A stretch of 64,000 bases of DNA. It comes from Gammaproteobacteria bacterium. Its GTDB lineage: Bacteria > Pseudomonadota > Gammaproteobacteria > Pseudomonadales > UBA5518. Location of the stretch: positions 248,001-312,000 of the forward strand of contig JADKDK010000001.1 of assembly GCA_016718385.1 (NCBI GenBank), in the 5' to 3' direction. The stretch's first letter is position 1; the number at the start of each line of letters is the position of its first letter. The notes beneath the pieces were generated by a model. The model did no database searches, was not told where the DNA came from, and saw only the letters and a list, made by a program, of their open reading frames with translations. This document shows, piece by piece, positions 1 through 8,264 of this stretch. The position numbers and the translations under genes were made by a program.

Positions 1-1
1 C

Positions 2-679
2 AAGGCGCACGGCGAGTACGTGGTGGGCTGCCACACCTTTGCGCGCGCCGAGGGCGAGGAGGGTTACTTCCTCATCACGGCGCACGTGATCCTGCTCAGC
101 GGCTACGTGCTGGCGCACACCGCGCGCTGGCTCACGCTGGCGACCGATGTGCCCGTGGGGCGGATGCTGCGCGTGGTGCTCGATGCGCTGCTGCAGGCTT
201 TTGGCGCGCAGTTGACCGGGCTCGAGGCTGCCGATCGCATGCGGGTATACGAGGCGAGGGCGCAGATCTACCTCGCGGTGCTCGCGGACCCGTCGCGTGC
301 GCAGGCGGTTATCCGCGAGGCCGTCACTGCCTTCGTCTCGCCTCGCCTCGATACCGCCGGCCGGCGCCGCGTCGAGGGGCTGCTCGCGCTCGACGCAGCG
401 CTGTGCCCGCGTCACGGCGAGGCCGCGGAGTTCGAGCGCACGCTGGACTTCGATGCGCGCGCGGTGCTCGAGGCCTTGCGCGCGATGCGCCTGCCCGCCG
501 AGGAGCTGTTCGACGGCGAGCCGCGACGTCTGCGCTTCGCGAGCCCCGGCGGGCTCGGCGTGGTGCTCAACACGCCCGATGGCGGCAACTGGCTGCAGGC
601 GCGCCTGCTCGACGACGCGCAATGTGCGCCGCTTCCGGCAGCAGCGGAGCTTTTGGTCTTTAATGCAGGCGTACCCTGA
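2..679 (+). CDS. Hypothetical protein, 5'-truncated by the window edge
   Basis: This open frame runs in from the left edge (first full codon at base 2) and stops with TGA at 677-679, so the N-terminus is missing. GTG codons at 20 and 23 could serve as starts but have no ribosome binding site, and the frame continues upstream of them. About 225 residues are visible. They are mostly alpha-helical in appearance, with a hydrophobic stretch near the visible start (LITAHVILLSGYVLAH) and a C-terminal part rich in Arg, Leu and Ala that ends in Gly/Asn-containing strands. I do not recognise a family or catalytic motif. It ends 9 bases before the DUF4124 gene, so the two may be co-transcribed. Confidence 0.6.
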   Translation, partial: KAHGEYVVGCHTFARAEGEEGYFLITAHVILLSGYVLAHTARWLTLATDVPVGRMLRVVLDALLQAFGAQLTGLEAADRMRVYEARAQIYLAVLADPSRAQAVIREAVTAFVSPRLDTAGRRRVEGLLALDAALCPRHGEAAEFERTLDFDARAVLEALRAMRLPAEELFDGEPRRLRFASPGGLGVVLNTPDGGNWLQARLLDDAQCAPLPAAAELLVFNAGVP

Positions 680-688
680 GGCGGAGAC

Positions 689-1144
689 ATGCAAATGAGC
701 CGGATCGCGCGACTGGTGTTGCCCTGCCTGTTCTGCGTGCTGGCGCAGCCGGCGCCGGCGGCGGAAGTCTATCGTTGGGTCGATGCCGCGGGGGAGGTGC
801 ACTACAGCGCCACGCCGCCGCCGGACGGCCAGCAGGCCGAGCAGATGAACGTGCGCGTCGGCAAGGGCAGCGCGCCGGCGCCTGTCGTGAGCCCCGGCCA
901 GCCCGCGGGCGCGCCGGCGCAGCCGGGCGAAAAATCACCGGAGCGCAAGGCGCGGGACGACCCGGAATACGCGGCCGAACGGGAGAAGCAGTGCGCCAAC
1001 GCGCGCTCCATCGTCGAGCGGCTCGAGGCCCGGCCCGCGGCGATGTACCGGCGCGAGGACGGCAGCCACCAGCGCTATTCGCAAGCCGAGCGCGAGAAGA
1101 TGATCGGGGATGCGCGCGCTTTCCAGGCCGAGCACTGCAACTGA
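689..1144 (+). CDS. DUF4124 domain-containing exported protein
   Basis: A 151-residue protein with a signal peptide at the N-terminus (basic start, hydrophobic core LVLPCLFCVLAQ, then APAAEV as a likely cleavage region). It is followed directly by the DUF4124 signature YRWVDAAGEVHYSATPP, in which Tyr/Trp/Asp and the His-Tyr-Ser pattern are typical. The middle is Pro/Ala-rich and likely unstructured, and the C-terminal third is charged and helical (KQCANARSIVERLEA). DUF4124 proteins are periplasmic or envelope-associated in many gammaproteobacteria and have no established biochemical role. The start is an ATG with GGAG five bases upstream; a second in-frame ATG lies at 695. The family call is firm; the function is unknown. 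Confidence 0.85.
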   Translation: MQMSRIARLVLPCLFCVLAQPAPAAEVYRWVDAAGEVHYSATPPPDGQQAEQMNVRVGKGSAPAPVVSPGQPAGAPAQPGEKSPERKARDDPEYAAEREKQCANARSIVERLEARPAAMYRREDGSHQRYSQAEREKMIGDARAFQAEHCN

Positions 1145-1166
1145 TAGCCATGCCAGCGGGCGATGT

Positions 1167-1894
1167 TCAGGGTGGCGCGAGACAGGCCCGTTGTGCCGCG
1201 GACAGGCGCGTGCTCTCGACCTGGATCGCCCGCGCGCGCTCACGCACGTAGTCGCTCGGATCACCGGCGCTCCAGCGGACCGGGCTGGGCAGCACCGCGG
1301 CGATCAGCGCGGCCTGCGCCGGGTCGAGCCGCACGGCCGGCACCCCGAAATGGCTGCGCGCGGCTGCCTCGGCACCGAAGATGCCCGGCCCCATTTCCGC
1401 GATACGCAGGTACACCTCGAGGATGCGCCACTTCGGCCACAGCGCGTCAAGCGTCAGCGCCAGCGGGATTTCCAGCGCTTTCTGGGTGCGCCGCCGCCTG
1501 GCCACAGGAAGAGGTTGCGCGCGACCTGCATCGTGATCGTGCTGGCGCCGCGCAGACGGCCCGACGCCACGTAGTCCGCGAGCGCGTCCTTGGCGGCGTG
1601 CAGGTCGATGCCCCGGTGCAGGCAGAAATTGCTGTCCTCGGCGACCACCACCGCGGCACGCAGCGACTCGGCCACCTCATCCAGCGGCACGCCCTTCTGC
1701 CAGATCATCTCGCCGCGCTCCAGCGAACGGATCAGCATCAGCGGCGTGACGGTCGGCGTGAGGAAACGGTAGAGGAACAGCCCGGCGACCCAGTAGAGCA
1801 GTACCGGCGCCAGCAACCACGCGATCACGCGCAGGATGCGCCGGCCCGCGTGCGCGGCACGCCCGGTGCGTCGAGGGTTCAGCGCTTCGAGCAC
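1167..1894 (-). pseudogene. mtgA: Monofunctional peptidoglycan glycosyltransferase, frameshifted
   Basis: The GT51-family enzyme that polymerises lipid II into glycan strands is present in two overlapping frames. The upstream frame (1894 down to about 1500) has an N-terminal membrane anchor (VIAWLLAPVLLYWVAGLFLY) and the catalytic-Glu motif VVAEDSNFCLHRGID. It continues into GASTITMQVARNLFLWPG and then runs off frame. The downstream frame resumes with RKALE-type sequence (QKALEIPLALTLDALWPKWR) and the conserved ILEVYLRIAEMGPGIFGAEAAA region. Adding one base near 1497-1501, in the GGCGGCGGCGC run just after WPG, restores a protein of normal length with the expected spacing between WPG and KALE. 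Either the gene is recently inactivated or a base was lost from a GC-rich repeat during sequencing. The start is GTG at 1894. Confidence 0.85.
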
Positions 1895-1916
1895 TCCGCG
1901 CCCGGCGTGCGCGCGC

Positions 1917-2447
1917 TCACGGTGCCGGCGACGCGCAGTGCGCCGGCACGTCGATCAGGCGCGCGCCGCAGGCCTGCAGCTTTGCGATGTCGGCGCAGGC
2001 CAGCGCCTCGTTGCCCGCGAGCGCGATCCGTTTCGCCGCGCCCTGGCACAGCCGCGCATCCAGCGCGGCGATGCGGTTGCCGCGCAGTTGCAGCAACTCG
2101 AGCTGGCGCAACGGGTAGAGCGGCGCGAGATCGCTGATCGCGTTACCGTCGAGGCCCAGGCGGCGCAGTCCGGTGAAGACTTCCAGGCCCGCCAGGCTCG
2201 CGATGCCCGCCTGCGAACAGTTCAGGTCCTCGAGCGCCTCGGGCCGGGTGATCCGGTTGTCGCTGATGGCCTGCGCGACGCATGCGCGCAGGTGCTCGTC
2301 TGCGATCGCGTAGTCGACGAACAGGCGTGGGCCCTGGAACACCACGCGTTCGTTCAGTTTGTAGTCGTAGCCCATGCAGCCGGCGAGCGTCAGGGCGAGG
2401 GCGCCGAGGGCGCGGCGACGGGAGCGGGAACTGGGCCGGGTTGTCAC
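1917..2447 (-). CDS. Leucine-rich-repeat lipoprotein
   Basis: A 176-residue protein starting at GTG 2447, with AAAGGA eight bases upstream; this start is preferred over the longer open frame because it puts a lipoprotein signal at the N-terminus. The sequence opens with a basic segment (RRRALGALALTLAGC) ending in a lipobox LAGC, so Cys about 24 should be lipidated. The mature part contains an N-terminal helical cap (residues about 45-75, including two Cys) and three to four leucine-rich repeats of the LxxLxxLxLxxN type (LRRLGLDGNAISDLAPL, then LELLQLRGNRIAAL). A Cys-containing C-terminal cap (ACADIAKLQACG) follows. It probably acts as an envelope protein-interaction module; its partner is unknown. 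It is read in the same direction as mtgA, 22 bases upstream of it. Confidence 0.75.
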   Translation of the reverse strand: MTTRPSSRSRRRALGALALTLAGCMGYDYKLNERVVFQGPRLFVDYAIADEHLRACVAQAISDNRITRPEALEDLNCSQAGIASLAGLEVFTGLRRLGLDGNAISDLAPLYPLRQLELLQLRGNRIAALDARLCQGAAKRIALAGNEALACADIAKLQACGARLIDVPAHCASPAP

Positions 2448-2515
2448 GGTACGGGTCCTTTGGCCGGGATATTGGCGGGCGCCAAGCCTACTATACTTTC
2501 GTCCCGACCGAGCCT

Positions 2516-2552
2516 GCCACGATCTGTGCCACCTGCCCGGTGGCATCGTGGC
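2516..2552. other. Strong two-tier hairpin in the rsmJ leader
   Basis: The segment can form an outer 7-bp stem (GCCACGA with TCGTGGC) and an inner 7-bp stem (TGCCACC with GGTGGCA) closed by a five-base loop, with a four-base bulge on the 5' side. A TATACT hexamer lies about 20 bases upstream at 2492-2497. The hairpin sits in the 263-base gap between the divergent lipoprotein gene and rsmJ, so it could be a leader structure or a terminator of a short transcript. No T-run follows it. Confidence 0.4.
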
Positions 2553-2710
2553 GGCGCCGGGGCCGAGCGGTCGCTTCGTCGCGCGTTACTCCGATGCGCT
2601 CAGCCAGCTGCCCCAGACACCCGCCTTGATGGAGGATGCCGTGGTCACGCGGCTCGATCGCGTACATCGCCACAGGGGGGGCAAGTGATGAATCGCAGGC
2701 CGGTGTTGCC

Positions 2711-3520
2711 GTGAGCGAGCCTGCCGTGTGCACGATCGCGGTGGCCTGCCTCGATGCCGGGCTGCGCGCGCGGGCCGACGCGCTGGCGCACGAGCTCGGA
2801 GTCCCCTGCATCGACGGCAGCGCGGAATCATGGCGTCTGCTCCCCGACTGGCCGTTCCTGCTGCTGGTATCCGATGCGGGCCTGGCGCTGGGGCAGACGG
2901 GCGGCGAGCGCATCACGCCGGTACGCGCGGATTTCGGCGACGCGGCGTTGATGCACCGGCTGCGCGGCTCCGGCCCGCGCGGGGAGGATGTGGCGCGCGC
3001 GCTCGGCGTGCCCGAGCGTCGCGGTCTGCGCGTGGTCGATGCGACCGCCGGTTGGGGACGCGACAGCGCGGTGCTCGCCGCGCTCGGTTGCGAGGTCACG
3101 ATGATCGAGCGCCACCCGGTGGTCGGCCTGCTGCTGGCCGATGCGCTGGCGCGCGCCGTTGCGAGCGAGCGCACGGAAGTGCGCGAGATCGCGGCAAGGC
3201 TGCGGCTGCTGCGCGGCGACGCGCGCGAAGTGCTGGCGACGTGGAGCGGCCCGCCGCCCGAGGCGATCCTGCTGGATCCCATGTTCCCCGAGCGCGCCAG
3301 GAGCGCCGCGGTGCGCAAGGAGATGCGCTTCTTCCACGACTTGATAGGCGACGACGCCGACGCGCCCGCGCTGCTCGAGGCGGCGCTCGCGCTCGCGCTG
3401 CACCGCGTGGTGGTGAAGCGTCCGCGCAAGGCGCCCGCGCTGGCCGGAAGCCAGCCTTCCTACGCAATCACCGGACGCAGCACGCGCTTCGACGTCTATC
3501 CGCTGCGACGCTACGACTGA
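2711..3520 (+). CDS. rsmJ: 16S rRNA (guanine1516-N2)-methyltransferase
   Basis: RsmJ (YhiQ) methylates G1516 of 16S rRNA using S-adenosylmethionine. The protein has about 269 residues from GTG 2711. Its class I methyltransferase core is clear: motif I VVDATAGWGRDSAVLAALG, the acidic motif II residue in MIERHP, and the catalytic loop LLDPMFPER, which is an NPPY-like motif of this family. The C-terminal substrate part RVVVKRPRKAPAL...GRSTRFDVYPL is typical of RsmJ. A longer in-frame extension to ATG 2636 exists but is not family-like. The ribosome binding site for 2711 is weak, so the exact start is uncertain. The gene converges on dapE. Confidence 0.88.
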   Translation: MSEPAVCTIAVACLDAGLRARADALAHELGVPCIDGSAESWRLLPDWPFLLLVSDAGLALGQTGGERITPVRADFGDAALMHRLRGSGPRGEDVARALGVPERRGLRVVDATAGWGRDSAVLAALGCEVTMIERHPVVGLLLADALARAVASERTEVREIAARLRLLRGDAREVLATWSGPPPEAILLDPMFPERARSAAVRKEMRFFHDLIGDDADAPALLEAALALALHRVVVKRPRKAPALAGSQPSYAITGRSTRFDVYPLRRYD

Positions 3521-3528
3521 ATGCGTGG

Positions 3529-3598
3529 GTCCGGCTTGAGCCGGACAATCGTCCGACTGAATTTGGACCTACGGTGGAATGTCCGGATGAATCCGGAC
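3529..3598. repeat. Tandem TCCGG hairpin repeats between rsmJ and dapE
   Basis: The convergent gap holds two perfect hairpins: GTCCGGC-TTGA-GCCGGAC at 3529-3546 and GTCCGGAT-GA-ATCCGGAC at 3581-3598. Between and after them the segment GAATTTGGACCTACG is followed 32 bases later by GAATCCGGACCTACG, an imperfect direct repeat. This looks like a short REP-type intergenic element and may also act as a bidirectional terminator, although there is no T-run. It touches the dapE stop codon. Confidence 0.6.
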
Positions 3599-4744
3599 CT
3601 ACGCGCAGAGCAGCCGGCGCATGATCGCCTCGTACATCGCGCTCAGCGTGTCGAGGTCGGCGGCGCGCACGCACTCGTCGATCTTGTGGATGGTGGCGTT
3701 GCAGGGGCCGAGCTCGATCACCTGGCAGCCGAGCGGTGCGATGAAGCGCCCGTCGGAGGTGCCACCGGTGGTGGAGAGTTCCGGGGTCGGCGCGCCGAGC
3801 GCCGCGATGCCCGCCACCGCGCTGTCGAGCAGCTCGCCGCGCGCGGTGAGGAAGGGCTCGCCGTGCAGCTGCCACGCGATGTCGTGATCGATGCCGTGGC
3901 GCGCGAGCAGGGCAGTGATGCGCGACTTCAGCGTCGCGGCGTCGGACTCGGTGCTGAAGCGCAGGTTGAACACCACGCGCAGCTCGCCGGGAATCACGTT
4001 GGTGGCGCCCTGGCCGGCGTGGATGCTGGAGATCTGCAGCGAGGTCGCGGGGAAATGCGCGTTGCCTTCGTCCCAGCGCGTGGCCACGAGTTCGGCCAGC
4101 GCGGCGAGCGCCTCGTGGATCGGGTTGCGCGCGCGCTCGGGGTAGGCCACGTGGCCCTGCACGCCGCGCACCGTGAGCTCGGCGCCGAGCGAGCCGCGCC
4201 GGCCCACCTTGATCACGTCGCCGACGCGGTGCGTGCTGGATGGTTCGCCGACCAGACACCAGCGGATCTGTTCGCCGCGCTCGCGCAACCACTCGACCAC
4301 GCGTCGCGTGCCGTCGATCGACGGGCCTTCCTCGTCACTGGTGAGCAGGAAGGCGATGCGCCCCTGTACCGCCCCGGTGGCCAGCAGCCGTTCGCAGGCC
4401 GTGACCATCGCTGCGAGGCTACCCTTCATGTCCGCGGCGCCGCGTCCGTGCAGCATGCCGTTCTCGATGCGCGGCTCGAAGGGCGGATGCGTCCACGCGG
4501 CCAGCGGTCCGGGCGGCACCACGTCGGTGTGGCCCGCGAACACGAACAGCGGTCCTTCGCCGCCGCGCACGGCCCAGAGATTGTCGACCTCGCCGTAACG
4601 CAGGTGCGTGCACGCGAAACCCATGGCCTCCAGGCGTGCGGCGAGCAGCTGCTGACAGCCGGCATCGTCGGGCGTCACCGATGGGCGGGCGATCAGTTCG
4701 GCGGCGAGCGCGAGCGTCGCGGAGGGCCAGGCCGGCTGCGTCAT
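3599..4744 (-). CDS. dapE: Succinyl-diaminopimelate desuccinylase
   Basis: DapE removes succinate from N-succinyl-LL-2,6-diaminopimelate in the lysine/peptidoglycan precursor pathway. The protein has 381 residues from ATG 4744, the normal length. The M20 metallopeptidase signature is complete: GHTDVVPPG (zinc ligand His72, Asp74), GRGAADMKGS (bridging Asp105) and TSDEEGPSIDGT (catalytic Glu138, metal ligand Glu139). The dimerisation domain lies in the middle, and the C-terminal zinc ligand is in CNATIHKIDE. It starts two bases downstream of the dapD stop, so the two genes form an operon and are probably translationally coupled. Confidence 0.96.
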   Translation of the reverse strand: MTQPAWPSATLALAAELIARPSVTPDDAGCQQLLAARLEAMGFACTHLRYGEVDNLWAVRGGEGPLFVFAGHTDVVPPGPLAAWTHPPFEPRIENGMLHGRGAADMKGSLAAMVTACERLLATGAVQGRIAFLLTSDEEGPSIDGTRRVVEWLRERGEQIRWCLVGEPSSTHRVGDVIKVGRRGSLGAELTVRGVQGHVAYPERARNPIHEALAALAELVATRWDEGNAHFPATSLQISSIHAGQGATNVIPGELRVVFNLRFSTESDAATLKSRITALLARHGIDHDIAWQLHGEPFLTARGELLDSAVAGIAALGAPTPELSTTGGTSDGRFIAPLGCQVIELGPCNATIHKIDECVRAADLDTLSAMYEAIMRRLLCA

Positions 4745-4746
4745 GC

Positions 4747-5784
4747 TCAGTTGTGCGCGTGCAGGGCTTCGTTCAACGCGATCGCCGCGCGGTTGCTCAG
4801 ACACTCGATCGCGCCGCTCTGCGAGTTGCGGCGGAACAACATGTCGGAACCGCCGCTCAGGTCGCGTGCCGCGACCACCTTCACGACCGCGCCGGCCTCG
4901 TCGATCACCGTCACGCGCGAGCCGGCCGTCACGTAGAGGCCCGCCTCGATGGTGCAACGGTCGCCGAGCGAGATGCCTGTGCCCGCGTTGGCGCCGATGA
5001 GGCATTCGCGTCCCACCGCGATGAGCGCCTTGTTGCCGCCCGAGAGCGTGCCCATGGTCGAGCAGCCGCCGCCCAGATCCGAACCCGCGCCGACGAAGAC
5101 GCCGGCCGAGATGCGGCCCTCGATCATGCCGGGACCTTCGGTGCCGGCGTTAAAGTTCACGAAGCCCTCGTGCATGATCGTGGTGCCTTCGCCGAGCCAC
5201 GCCCCGAGGCGCACGCGCGCGGCGTCGGCGATGCGCACGCCCGCCGGCACCACGTAATCGCTCATGCGCGGGAACTTGTCGACGCCGTGCACGGTGAGCG
5301 TGCGGCCCGCCACGCGCGCGGCGAGCTGGCGCGCGGGAAGCTCGGCGACCTCGATCGCGCCCTCGCTGGTCCAGGCCACGTTGGGCAGCACCGCGAACAG
5401 GCCGTCGAGCTTCTGCTCGTGCGGGCGGCACAGGCGGTGCGAGAGCAGGTGCAGCTTCAGGTAGGCCTCCGGCACGCTGGCCGGCGCGGCGTCCGTGGCC
5501 AGCACCGTGATCACGGGCGCACCCCGGCCGCCGGCGAGCTGTCCTGCGATCGCGGCCTGCGCCTCGTGGCCCGCGGCCCCGAGCGCCGTGGCGAGCGCCG
5601 CCAGCTGCTGCGCTGACGGTTCGAGCGCCGCGTTGCCGCCGGCATAGCCGCAGTGCGTGGCGAGCGCGGCGGCGAGGGCGGCGTCGACGTTGCGCAGCGG
5701 CGCGGGATAGAAAACCTCGAGCCAGTTGCCACGCGCCCCGCGCGTACCGGTTCCGAGTCCAATGGCAAACAGCGGCGCTGTCAT
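4747..5784 (-). CDS. dapD: Tetrahydrodipicolinate N-succinyltransferase (long form)
   Basis: DapD transfers the succinyl group from succinyl-CoA to tetrahydrodipicolinate, two steps before DapE. At 345 residues this is the long form found in Pseudomonas-like bacteria and actinobacteria, not the roughly 274-residue E. coli type. The left-handed beta-helix of hexapeptide repeats is visible from residue about 195 (VRLGAWLGEGTTIMHEGFVN, then ISAGVFVGAGSDLGGGCS and ECLIGANAGTGISLGDRC). The N-terminal 180 residues form the extra alpha/beta domain of the long form. It lies between the YffB-like gene and dapE, all in the same direction, consistent with one operon. Confidence 0.95.
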   Translation of the reverse strand: MTAPLFAIGLGTGTRGARGNWLEVFYPAPLRNVDAALAAALATHCGYAGGNAALEPSAQQLAALATALGAAGHEAQAAIAGQLAGGRGAPVITVLATDAAPASVPEAYLKLHLLSHRLCRPHEQKLDGLFAVLPNVAWTSEGAIEVAELPARQLAARVAGRTLTVHGVDKFPRMSDYVVPAGVRIADAARVRLGAWLGEGTTIMHEGFVNFNAGTEGPGMIEGRISAGVFVGAGSDLGGGCSTMGTLSGGNKALIAVGRECLIGANAGTGISLGDRCTIEAGLYVTAGSRVTVIDEAGAVVKVVAARDLSGGSDMLFRRNSQSGAIECLSNRAAIALNEALHAHN

Positions 5785-5811
5785 GGGCGATGCAATCTCC
5801 GGGGCATGATG

Positions 5812-6162
5812 TCAGGAACGGGAAAACAGTTGCTCGTAGTCGCTCGGGTTGAAACCGCAGTGCAGCAGTCCGTCACCCGCGAGTACCGGGCGCTTGATCA
5901 GCGTCGGGTTGGCGATGAGCACGGGAACGGGGTTGCCCGACTCGATCTGCTCGCGCTGGCTGCGCTCGAGCGTGCGCCAGGTGGCGCTGGACTTGTTCAC
6001 CAGGCGTTCGCGCCCGAGCGCGGCGAGCCATTGCTCGAGCGTCTGCGCATCCACGTGTTCCTTGCGCAGGTCGTGGAACTCGTGGGCTATGCCGTGCTCC
6101 TTCAGCCAGCGACGCGCGGCGCTGACGGAGTCGCAGTTGGCGATGCCGTACACGTTCAACAC
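5812..6162 (-). CDS. ArsC/Spx-family protein, YffB type
   Basis: A 116-residue thioredoxin-fold protein of the ArsC/Spx family. The start is taken at GTG 6162 because the family begins with a beta-strand of the form VYGIANCDSV; upstream residues of the open frame are Pro/Ala-rich and unlike the family. A single Cys in GIANCDSVSAARRWL lies at the family's redox position, and the later RPVL-type cis-proline segment is visible as TLIKRPVLAG. In E. coli the homologue yffB is also next to dapE, matching the context here. YffB-like proteins have no firm physiological substrate and are not established arsenate reductases. Confidence 0.85.
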   Translation of the reverse strand: MLNVYGIANCDSVSAARRWLKEHGIAHEFHDLRKEHVDAQTLEQWLAALGRERLVNKSSATWRTLERSQREQIESGNPVPVLIANPTLIKRPVLAGDGLLHCGFNPSDYEQLFSRS

Positions 6163-6318
6163 GGATTGTGCTCCAGCGGGTGGACGAAGGGGTCCGAGCT
6201 TAGCAAATGCGGGCGGCGCAGGCCACGCTCGGGGGGCTGACGCGGGTAATCCTTGTGCTATAGTTGCCCGCATTCACAGGACGCCCAGAAACCGCGTGCG
6301 CCCGGAGGACAATCCCGC

Positions 6319-6969
6319 ATGTCGATGCTACCGAAGGTGGAAATTTTCGCCGGCCTCTCGGAGGAGGAGCAAGCCGCGCTCGAAAATTCCTGCGTCACGC
6401 GCAACTACCCGCGCAACACCGTCGTCATCAACGAGAATGACTTCGCCGATTCGCTGTACGTGATCGAGAGCGGTCGCGTGAAGGTCTACTGCAGCGACAA
6501 GAACGGCAAGGAATACATCATGAACACGCTGGGGCCGGGGGACTACTTCGGCGAGCTGGCGCTGCTCGACGACGACCGCCGTTCCGCCTCGGTGCGCACG
6601 CTGGAGAAGTCGACCTTCACGATCATGTTCAAGGACGAGTTCCACGCGATCATGGAGCGGCATCCGAAGATCGCCCAGACCCTGATCCGCAACCTCACCC
6701 GGCGCGTGCGCAAGCTCACGGAGAACGTGAAGAGCCTGGCGCTGCAGGACGTCTACGGTCGTGTCACCAAGGTGCTGATGACGCTGGCCGAGCCGCGCGG
6801 CGACAAGCTCTACATCGAGGAGCGCCTGACGCAGCAGGACATCGCCGACCGTGTCGGCGCCTCGCGCGAGATGGTCGCGCGCATCCTGAAGGATCTGGCC
6901 ATCGGCGACTATATCGCCTTCGAAGGCAAGAACATCATCATCAACGGCAAGCTGCCTACCAGCTACTGA
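6319..6969 (+). CDS. Crp/Fnr-family transcriptional regulator
   Basis: A 216-residue regulator starting at ATG 6319, with GGAGGA nine bases upstream. Residues about 10-120 form a cyclic-nucleotide-binding-type beta-roll (IFAGLSEEEQAALE, then LGPGDYFGELALLDD). This is followed by a long dimerisation helix (RNLTRRVRKLTENVKSLALQ cut here) and a C-terminal winged helix with the recognition sequence LTQQDIADRVGASREMVARI. The PGDYFGELALL...RSAS phosphate-binding-cassette pattern resembles cAMP or c-di-GMP binders such as Crp/Clp, and no N-terminal Fe-S cysteines of the Fnr type are seen. The gene stands alone and is divergent from the YffB-dapD-dapE operon. The effector is unknown. Confidence 0.9.
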   Translation: MSMLPKVEIFAGLSEEEQAALENSCVTRNYPRNTVVINENDFADSLYVIESGRVKVYCSDKNGKEYIMNTLGPGDYFGELALLDDDRRSASVRTLEKSTFTIMFKDEFHAIMERHPKIAQTLIRNLTRRVRKLTENVKSLALQDVYGRVTKVLMTLAEPRGDKLYIEERLTQQDIADRVGASREMVARILKDLAIGDYIAFEGKNIIINGKLPTSY

Positions 6970-7112
6970 GGGTCTTGCGTGGCGGGCTCCCGGGTCCGCC
7001 CGGCCCACGGCATTATTCACGGTCCCCCCGAAGATCGCCCCCGACGGGCCGGTGATATATTCACTCGCCCGTGACCGCAAAGCCCTTGCGGCCCGCAACA
7101 CCCCGGAACCCT

Positions 7113-7256
7113 ATGAGCGGACGTCGACCCCAGCTCGCCTGGTGGCAGGAGCTCTACCGCAGCGAGCGCTTCAACGGCGCGGAGCGGTTGCTGCTGGGCG
7201 TTGCGGCACTGGCGTTGACCGGGGCACTGGTGGTGCTGGTCCGCGTCGTGAGCTGA
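7113..7256 (+). CDS. Small single-span membrane protein
   Basis: A 47-residue open frame from ATG 7113, with GGAA six bases upstream; an in-frame GTG at 7071 would add 14 residues. It has an amphipathic N-terminus (RRPQLAWWQELYRSERF) followed by one strong transmembrane segment (ERLLLGVAALALTGALVVLVRVV) and stops at 7256, nine bases before the end of the convergent rdgC. No family is recognised. The composition is convincing for a membrane peptide, but expression is not proven. Confidence 0.45.
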   Translation: MSGRRPQLAWWQELYRSERFNGAERLLLGVAALALTGALVVLVRVVS

Positions 7257-7265
7257 GCCCGGGCC

Positions 7266-8171
7266 TCAGTCCTCCTCGATCCCGAACACCTCGATCAGGC
7301 TCTCGCACAGCTGGTCGATCTCCATCGACATCAGCGCGAAGTCGGCGTCGAAACGCGCCGCGACCTCCATCTCGTCCTCGACCCCGGCGTCCTTCTGGAC
7401 GATCTCGCTGTACTTGATGGCCTTTACGGCCAGATCCTCGGCCAGCACGAACTCGATGCGGTCGTTCCAGTTCAGCCCCAGCGCATTGACCTGCTTGCCG
7501 GCGTCGAGGTGCTGCCGTACCTCCTGGGTGGCGAGTTCCTGCTGGCGGCAGCGCACCACGTTCGCGGCGTGCAGCGGATCGCGCATGTCGCACTGCTGCC
7601 CGAGACGAAAGCCCGGCGGAAGTCGCCCGCCGTGCAGCCAGCGCGTCATCAGGTCGACGGGGCTGTGGCGCGGCACCAGCGGCTTGACCGGCAGGCGACC
7701 CAGGCTGTCGCGCAGCAGGTTCAGCAGGTCCTCGGCGCGTGCCGGCGAGGAGGAATCGATCAGCAGCAGGCCGCGGCTCTCGGCCAGGAAGGCGTAGGTG
7801 AGGTGCGAGCGCGTCAGCGCGCGCGGCAGCAGCGTCTGGATCACCTCGTCCTTGAGGTTGGCGCGCTCGCGCTTGCGCAGTTCGCGCCCCTCGGCAGCCT
7901 CGATCTCGAGGATCTTCTCGTCCAGCACCTCGCGGATCGCGGCCGCGGGCAGCAGCCGCTGCTGCGTGCGGGCGCATACGAGGTGGAAGTTCGCGGCGCT
8001 GTGCACCAGGTGTGTCGCCGTCGGGCCCATCGGCGAGACCCAGCCCGAGCGCTGCGTGTCGAGCCCGCCGCAGGGCACAAAGCTCGTTGCCAGCAGTCGC
8101 TCGCCGAGCTCATCGACGGGGCAGGGTAGCAGGTCGGTGAGGCGGTAGATGCGCAGATTCTTGAACCACAT
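7266..8171 (-). CDS. rdgC: Recombination-associated protein RdgC
   Basis: RdgC is a ring-shaped dimeric DNA-binding protein that limits RecA activity and protects replication forks. The protein has 301 residues, the usual length, and starts MWFKNLRIYRLT, which is the family's characteristic N-terminus. Other RdgC features are GWVSPMG, the long helix EGRELRKRERANLKDEV and SSSPARAEDLLNLLRDSLG. The C-terminal acidic end DFALMSMEIDQLCESLI is also typical. It is convergent with the small membrane-protein gene and divergent from the exbB-like gene. Confidence 0.95.
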   Translation of the reverse strand: MWFKNLRIYRLTDLLPCPVDELGERLLATSFVPCGGLDTQRSGWVSPMGPTATHLVHSAANFHLVCARTQQRLLPAAAIREVLDEKILEIEAAEGRELRKRERANLKDEVIQTLLPRALTRSHLTYAFLAESRGLLLIDSSSPARAEDLLNLLRDSLGRLPVKPLVPRHSPVDLMTRWLHGGRLPPGFRLGQQCDMRDPLHAANVVRCRQQELATQEVRQHLDAGKQVNALGLNWNDRIEFVLAEDLAVKAIKYSEIVQKDAGVEDEMEVAARFDADFALMSMEIDQLCESLIEVFGIEED

Positions 8172-8264
8172 CGGGAGGAGCCAGGCCAGTCAGGGGGGGC
8201 GGATTATGGCGGAAGCCATGCCGAATGGCCACGCGCAATTGCGGGGGCGGCAAAGGCCGCTACA

